From Pedobacter cryoconitis (GTDB lineage: Bacteria > Bacteroidota > Bacteroidia > Sphingobacteriales > Sphingobacteriaceae): DNA of 64,000 nt. The notes under the pieces were generated by a model. That model saw only the letters and a program-made list of their open reading frames with translations. It had not been told where the DNA came from and did no database searches. The DNA is taken from assembly GCF_014207135.1 (NCBI RefSeq), contig NZ_JACHCC010000013.1, positions 62,001 through 126,000 on the forward strand, given 5' to 3'. Shown piece after piece: positions 59,814 through 64,000 of this stretch (its first letter is position 1; each line of letters opens with the position of its first letter). Both the position numbers and the translations under genes were made by a program.

Positions 59814-62279
59814 ATGAACAATTGGTTAAAAAGGAATGGCATACACTTAGCCATCAGTGCATTTTTTGTAATTTTATGTTTCGCCTATTTTAGTCCTGTT
59901 TTACAGGGAAAAGTTCCGGATCAGGGCGATGTAATGCAGGCAAAAGCCATGCAGAGAGAGATCATGGATTACAAAGCCAAAGATGGCAAAGGCCCTCTCT
60001 GGACAAATGAAATGTTTGGCGGGATGCCAGCTTATCAGATCTGGGTTCAATATCCATTAAATTTAACAACTTACGGTATTTCGCTGATCAAAGATACCCT
60101 GCCTGATCCTGTTGGAACGGTGTTATTGTATCTTTTAGGGTCTTATCTGCTTTTCTGCGTGTTAAAGGTTAATCCCTGGCTTGCAGCGGCGGGTGCGATT
60201 GCCTTCTCCTTTACTTCCTATAACTTTATCATTATCGCCGCAGGGCATAGCAATAAGGCACTTGCGATTGGTTTTTTTGCCCCGATTTTAGCCGGAATTA
60301 TTTTAACACTCCGGGGTAAATATTGGATGGGTGCAAGTTTAACTGCACTTTTCCTGGCATTGAATATCAGGTCTAACCATGTTCAGATGACCTATTATTT
60401 CCTGCTGGCGCTGCTGATTTACATTGGTATCGAAATCTACCATGCTTTCAAAGCAGGTAAAACCAAAGAAATTTCCAAAGCTATCGGGTTCCTGGCTGCT
60501 GCAGTACTGCTTTCAGTAATGGTCAATGCGAGTAACCTGTGGACGACCTACGAATACGGAAAAGAAACTATACGTGGTAAATCTAATCTGACTGCTGATG
60601 CAGCTGAACCGGCCAATGGTCTTCCTAAAGATTATGCTTATCAGTGGAGCCAGGGTGTTGGTGAATCCTTCACCTTTCTGATCCCTAATCTTTACGGTGG
60701 TGGTACAAACCGCCTGGATGCAAGTTCAAATGTAGCCAAAGCTATTCAGACAGTGGGAGCCTCACCAGAGCAGGCGGCTGATTTTGCGATGCGTATGCCT
60801 GTTTACTGGGGTGATAAACCAGGAACGGCCGGCCCTTATTATTTTGGGGCTATCATCTGTTTACTGTTTGTATTCGGTTTGTTTATTGTACGCAGCCGGA
60901 TGAAGTGGTGGATCTTATCTGCTTCCATCTTGTGCCTGCTTTTATCATTCGGTAAAAACCTACCGTTCTTATCAGATATATTCTTTGATTACGTACCGTT
61001 TTATAATAAATTCAGAGCTGTAGAGTCAATTCTGGCGGTGGTTGGTCTGTTGTTCCCGATATTAGCTGTGCTTGCGGTAAAAGAAGCTCAGGAAGGACAA
61101 TACGATCAGAAGTACCTGGTTAAAAAACTGATCTGGTCTGCTGGTATCACCGGTGGTTTTGCTTTGCTGGTTGCAGCTATGCCAACCTTGTTTTTTAGTT
61201 TCAGAACGTCTGATCACGAAGCGTTCCTGGGTTCATTGGCTCAGGCGTTAAATAACGATAAAAATATTGCAACGACGATCGGTAATGCGCTGATTCAGGA
61301 CAGGGTAGAGCTGGCCAGGGCCGATGCTTTAAGAACTTTGCTGTTTATTGCCATAGGCTTCGGACTGACCTGGGCATTGATCACTAAAAAGATGAAAGCG
61401 GAAGTTGTCTGTGGTTTACTGGCCTTTTTTGTGCTGGTAGATATGTGGTCAGTTGACCGCCGTTATTTAAATAACTTAAATTTCGTGGCTAAATCAACAT
61501 TGGACAGTCGTTTTCAACCAAGAGATGTGGATACTTTTATCCTTGCTGATAAAGATCCGGATTTCAGGGTATTTGATACCACTATACCTACTTTCACCAG
61601 TGCTGATGCTTCATATTTCCATAAAACTGTTGGTGGTGCCCATTCTGCAAGATTGAAACGTATTCAGGAACTAATTGATCATCAGTTTACCAAAAGCGTA
61701 AACCATGATGTTCTGGATATGTTCAATACGAAATATATCATTACCCAGGATCAGCAGACTGGTGCTTATAAAATGCAGCGTAATGAGTCGGCAGCAGGGA
61801 ATGCCTGGATTGTGGACGGCGTACAGTTTGTGAAAAACTCTGATGAGGAAATGAAAGCAATCAGTAGTTTTGATCCAAAGAAAGAAGCTATTGTGGATAT
61901 CAGGTATAAAAACTTAATTGATACCGCGAAAGCAGGATTGGGCGGACCTACTGCCAGTATTAAACTGGATAGTTATCATCCTGACCACATGGTTTATTCT
62001 TACAGTGCACCAAGAGATGTGATTGCCGTATTCTCGGAGATTTATTATGATAAAGGCTGGAAAATGCTGATAGATGGTGTTGAAAAGCCATATTTCAGAG
62101 CTGATTACGTATTACGTGCGGCACAGCTTGATGCCGGAAACCATAAACTGGAATTTGTTTTCCACCCGACTTCATATTATACCGGAGAGAAGATTTCTCT
62201 TGCAGGTTCCGTGCTGTTAATGCTGGGACTGGGATTTGCTGTTTACAGCGATCAGAAGAAAACTAAGAAAACTGTTTAA
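59814..62279 (+). CDS. YfhO family large membrane protein
   Basis: An 821-residue multi-pass protein with about 12 helices and a long C-terminal extracytoplasmic domain before a final helix (KISLAGSVLLMLGLGFAVYS). The N-terminal VPDQGDVMQAKAMQREIMDY, PLWTNEMFGGMPAYQIWVQY and LAIGFFAPILAGIILTLRGK are typical for Bacteroidetes YfhO proteins. YfhO in Firmicutes takes part in glycosylation of lipoteichoic acid, so this may be a GT-C-like glycosyltransferase; in this organism its substrate is unknown. Terminator at 62303. Confidence 0.9.
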   Translation: MNNWLKRNGIHLAISAFFVILCFAYFSPVLQGKVPDQGDVMQAKAMQREIMDYKAKDGKGPLWTNEMFGGMPAYQIWVQYPLNLTTYGISLIKDTLPDPVGTVLLYLLGSYLLFCVLKVNPWLAAAGAIAFSFTSYNFIIIAAGHSNKALAIGFFAPILAGIILTLRGKYWMGASLTALFLALNIRSNHVQMTYYFLLALLIYIGIEIYHAFKAGKTKEISKAIGFLAAAVLLSVMVNASNLWTTYEYGKETIRGKSNLTADAAEPANGLPKDYAYQWSQGVGESFTFLIPNLYGGGTNRLDASSNVAKAIQTVGASPEQAADFAMRMPVYWGDKPGTAGPYYFGAIICLLFVFGLFIVRSRMKWWILSASILCLLLSFGKNLPFLSDIFFDYVPFYNKFRAVESILAVVGLLFPILAVLAVKEAQEGQYDQKYLVKKLIWSAGITGGFALLVAAMPTLFFSFRTSDHEAFLGSLAQALNNDKNIATTIGNALIQDRVELARADALRTLLFIAIGFGLTWALITKKMKAEVVCGLLAFFVLVDMWSVDRRYLNNLNFVAKSTLDSRFQPRDVDTFILADKDPDFRVFDTTIPTFTSADASYFHKTVGGAHSARLKRIQELIDHQFTKSVNHDVLDMFNTKYIITQDQQTGAYKMQRNESAAGNAWIVDGVQFVKNSDEEMKAISSFDPKKEAIVDIRYKNLIDTAKAGLGGPTASIKLDSYHPDHMVYSYSAPRDVIAVFSEIYYDKGWKMLIDGVEKPYFRADYVLRAAQLDAGNHKLEFVFHPTSYYTGEKISLAGSVLLMLGLGFAVYSDQKKTKKTV

Positions 62280-62302
62280 AATTCAGATCCGAGGATTTAC
62301 CA

Positions 62303-62332
62303 GGGCCGTTAAGAAATTAACGGCCCTTTTTA
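62303..62332 (+). terminator. Intrinsic terminator of the YfhO gene
   Basis: A 10-bp perfect stem (gggccgttaa with ttaacggccc, loop gaaa) and a T-run, 24 bases past the stop codon. Confidence 0.9.
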
Positions 62333-62378
62333 TTGGTGTCAAAACTAGCCGTATACAATGGGTTTGAATGCTATTTGG

Positions 62379-62433
62379 TTCGGACTTTGTTCGGAGATCG
62401 TTCGGAGATTGTTCGAAGATCCTTCGAATGCTG
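62379..62433. repeat. 11-bp tandem repeat array (five units) in an inverted frame
   Basis: Units begin at 62379, 62390, 62401, 62412 and 62423: ttcggactttg, ttcggagatcg, ttcggagattg, ttcgaagatcc, ttcgaatgctg. The array is flanked by ggttcgga (62377-62384) and its reverse complement tccgaacc (62455-62462). It is within a 308-bp gene-free stretch (62280-62587) that otherwise contains only the terminator above. Confidence 0.85.
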
Positions 62434-62587
62434 CCGAAGAAAATATGTACCCAATCCGAACCTTTTATCAGTCAGACCAAATCAGTAGTCAGATGAGCTA
62501 CCTTCTTAGGCTTATCTATACGATAATGTTTACTTAATACATTGTTAACCTGAGTTTTGCACATTTGTGTATATAAACTGAAAAGCT

Positions 62588-62680
62588 ATGCAGGAAGTAA
62601 TTACGTTTGTCTGTGTCATTGCCCTGATAGCATTCTTTTTCAGCCCCTATGATTTGACAATAGATGAAGATGATGTGTAA
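62588..62680 (+). CDS. Possible 30-residue membrane peptide overlapping the next gene
   Basis: Open frame of 30 residues: MQEVITFVCVIALIAFFFSP followed by YDLTIDEDDV. It is a single hydrophobic helix with an acidic tail, and its last 17 bases overlap the start of the LpxH-like gene, as in a coupled small-protein arrangement. No promoter match. It is short enough to be chance, and no homologue is known to me. Confidence 0.4.
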   Translation: MQEVITFVCVIALIAFFFSPYDLTIDEDDV

Positions 62681-63524
62681 AAGAGACGTTGATATCGTGG
62701 TAATTTCTGATGTCCATCTGGGCACATACGGTTGTCATGCTAAAGAACTTCTCAAATATTTAAAAAGCATTAAACCAAAAATGCTTATCCTCAATGGAGA
62801 TATCATCGATATCTGGCAGTTCAGCAAGAGATACTGGCCCGAGACGCATATGAAAGTAGTCAGAAAACTGATGAAATTTGTTGTTGAAGGGGTACCTGTA
62901 TATTACTTAACCGGAAACCACGATGAGTTGCTGCGTAAATTTGCAGATATGCACCTGGGGACTTTTCATCTTCAGAATAAACTGGTTTTAGAACTTGATG
63001 GTAAAAAAGCCTGGTTTTTTCATGGCGATATTTTTGATGTAACCATGCAGCATTCCAAATGGCTGGCTAAACTGGGTGCAGTAGGATACGATACACTGAT
63101 TCTGATCAATAGTATGGTAAACTGGGGTTTAAAATTATTCGGCAGAGAAAAAATGAGCTTTTCTAAAAAAGTTAAGGCACAGTTTAAGGATGCGGTAAAG
63201 TTTATTAATAGTTTCGAAGATACAGCTGCTCAGTTAGCAGCGAAAAACGGATATGAATATGTGGTATGCGGACACATCCACCAGCCGGAAATGAGAACAG
63301 TGACTACCGAAGACGGACAGGTACTATACTTAAACAGCGGTGACTGGGTAGAAAATCTGACTGCCCTGGAATATAATCAGCAAGCCTGGACTGTCTTTAA
63401 GTACGATCATAAAGATTTCCAGACCGATGAGGTAGAAGAAGGAATTCTTTCTGATAGCGAGGATTTGCATAGTAAGCTGGATATCAATATGTTGCTACAA
63501 AAGATAAAATTAGAAATTGTCTAG
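62664..63524 (+). CDS. UDP-2,3-diacylglucosamine diphosphatase-like metallophosphoesterase (LpxH type)
   Basis: A 286-residue calcineurin-like phosphoesterase. Metal-binding motifs are VVISDVHLGTYG, LILNGDIIDIWQFSKRYW, YLTGNHDELLRKFAD, FFHGDIFDVTMQHSKW and VVCGHIHQPEMR in order, the pattern of LpxH/LpxI-like enzymes of lipid A synthesis, which release UMP from UDP-diacylglucosamine. The exact start is ambiguous among close Met codons at 62664, 62670 and 62673. Confidence 0.9.
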   Translation: MKMMCKRDVDIVVISDVHLGTYGCHAKELLKYLKSIKPKMLILNGDIIDIWQFSKRYWPETHMKVVRKLMKFVVEGVPVYYLTGNHDELLRKFADMHLGTFHLQNKLVLELDGKKAWFFHGDIFDVTMQHSKWLAKLGAVGYDTLILINSMVNWGLKLFGREKMSFSKKVKAQFKDAVKFINSFEDTAAQLAAKNGYEYVVCGHIHQPEMRTVTTEDGQVLYLNSGDWVENLTALEYNQQAWTVFKYDHKDFQTDEVEEGILSDSEDLHSKLDINMLLQKIKLEIV

Positions 63525-63552
63525 CAAATAAAATTACAGATATTCGGCGGGA

Positions 63553-64000
63553 ATGAAGATACTTTATGCTATTCAGGGTACAGGAAACGGCCATGTAAGT
63601 CGTGCAAGGGAAATCGTACCCTTATTGCAACAGCATGGTGAGGTTGATTTGCTGATCAGCGGTACGCAAGCCGATGTAAAACTTAATCAGGAGATTGCTT
63701 ATCAGCTTCATGGCTTTAGTTTTATTTTTGGTAAAAAAGGTGGTGTAGATCATTATGCTACCTGGAAATCCATGAACCTTCCTAGGTTTGTGAAGGATAT
63801 GCGCAGGCTTCCTCTTGATCAGTATAACCTGATCCTAAACGATTTTGAACCTGTCACAGCCTGGGCATGCAAGATGAAAGGTATTGAAAGTGTAGGTCTG
63901 AGTCATCAGGCTTCCTTCCAGTCAAATAAAGTACCTAAGCCCAAAAGCATAGACTGGGCACAACTGGTGATGAAGTATTATGCGCCGGCGACACATTATG
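63553..64000 (+). CDS. Glycosyltransferase (MurG-like GT28/GT1 fold), 3' end beyond window
   Basis: 149 codons are visible and the frame is open to the window edge. The start MKILYAIQGTGNGHVSRARE gives the MurG-like GT-B Rossmann loop with the GNGHVSRA motif, followed by VDLLISGTQADVK and LILNDFEPVTAWACKMKGI. Such proteins transfer a sugar to a lipid or antibiotic acceptor. It follows the LpxH-like gene by 28 bases, so both may act on envelope lipids. Confidence 0.85.
   Translation, partial: MKILYAIQGTGNGHVSRAREIVPLLQQHGEVDLLISGTQADVKLNQEIAYQLHGFSFIFGKKGGVDHYATWKSMNLPRFVKDMRRLPLDQYNLILNDFEPVTAWACKMKGIESVGLSHQASFQSNKVPKPKSIDWAQLVMKYYAPATHY

Noticed and set aside
1..64000. Search for tRNA, rRNA, CRISPR arrays, insertion sequences and prophage genes
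   Set aside because: No cloverleaf-like sequence, spaced palindromic repeat array, transposase or phage gene was seen by eye. The 11-bp arrays have no spacers, so they are not CRISPR.

Overview
The window is a 64 kb piece of a Bacteroidetes (Bacteroidota) chromosome, most likely from the Sphingobacteriaceae and Pedobacter-like. The evidence is moderate-to-low GC with A/T-rich spacers, few Shine-Dalgarno sequences, several promoters of the Bacteroidetes form TTTG-N18/20-TAnnTTTG, a TonB/ExbB/ExbD/ExbD/PstS-like/TPR cluster, a 14-gene Complex I operon with a short NuoG, type IX secretion genes (gldJ, porV) and an RNA resembling a SAM-II riboswitch in front of metK. I see no rRNA, tRNA, CRISPR array, prophage or insertion sequence. 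Gene order is dense and looks chromosomal.

Layout. 1-6.1 kb: end of a periplasmic trehalase, metK with its riboswitch, a lipid kinase, a SUI1-family factor and pckA. 6.2-12.3 kb: the energy-transducing exbB-exbD-exbD-tonB cluster with a small membrane protein, a PstS-like lipoprotein and a TPR protein. 12.4-25.4 kb: nuoA to nuoN. 25.4-29.9 kb: DedA protein, pyrophosphatase, CorC/HlyC-type membrane protein, rsmE, a DUF4159 protein and a biotin carrier protein. 30-33.8 kb: divergent gldJ and porV, then ispF and a small lipoprotein. 33.8-36.1 kb: pirin, YceI, a Crp/Fnr regulator and an unannotated 52-residue FeoB-associated Cys-rich protein.

36.1-42.2 kb is the most unusual part: a tightly packed set coding for an ATP-grasp-like protein, a class-I glutamine amidotransferase, a GCS2-type carboxylate-amine ligase, an ATP-grasp enzyme with a histone-H1-like Lys/Ala tail and an alpha/beta hydrolase, with a second alpha/beta hydrolase divergent from them. 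It looks like a pathway that makes and breaks amide or ester bonds on an unknown small molecule or polymer.

42.2-47.7 kb: SDR proteins, typA, a serine hydrolase and an ATPase. 47.7-54.0 kb: cell-surface polysaccharide genes (three glycosyltransferases, two methyltransferases, a flippase). 54.0-64 kb: DinB protein, YjjG-type nucleotidase, upp, a degenerate polysaccharide-deacetylase-like protein, uvrB, ywbE, DUF4834, a large YfhO membrane protein, an LpxH-type phosphatase and the start of a glycosyltransferase.

Non-coding structure worth attention: a 78-bp hairpin-forming repeat present twice (28658 and 31697), two unrelated intergenic arrays of 11-bp tandem repeats that both carry inverted copies (3787 and 62379), an 83-nt long hairpin between convergent genes (50858), and a terminator-like hairpin between nuoA and nuoB. 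All assignments come from reading the sequence; no database search was run.
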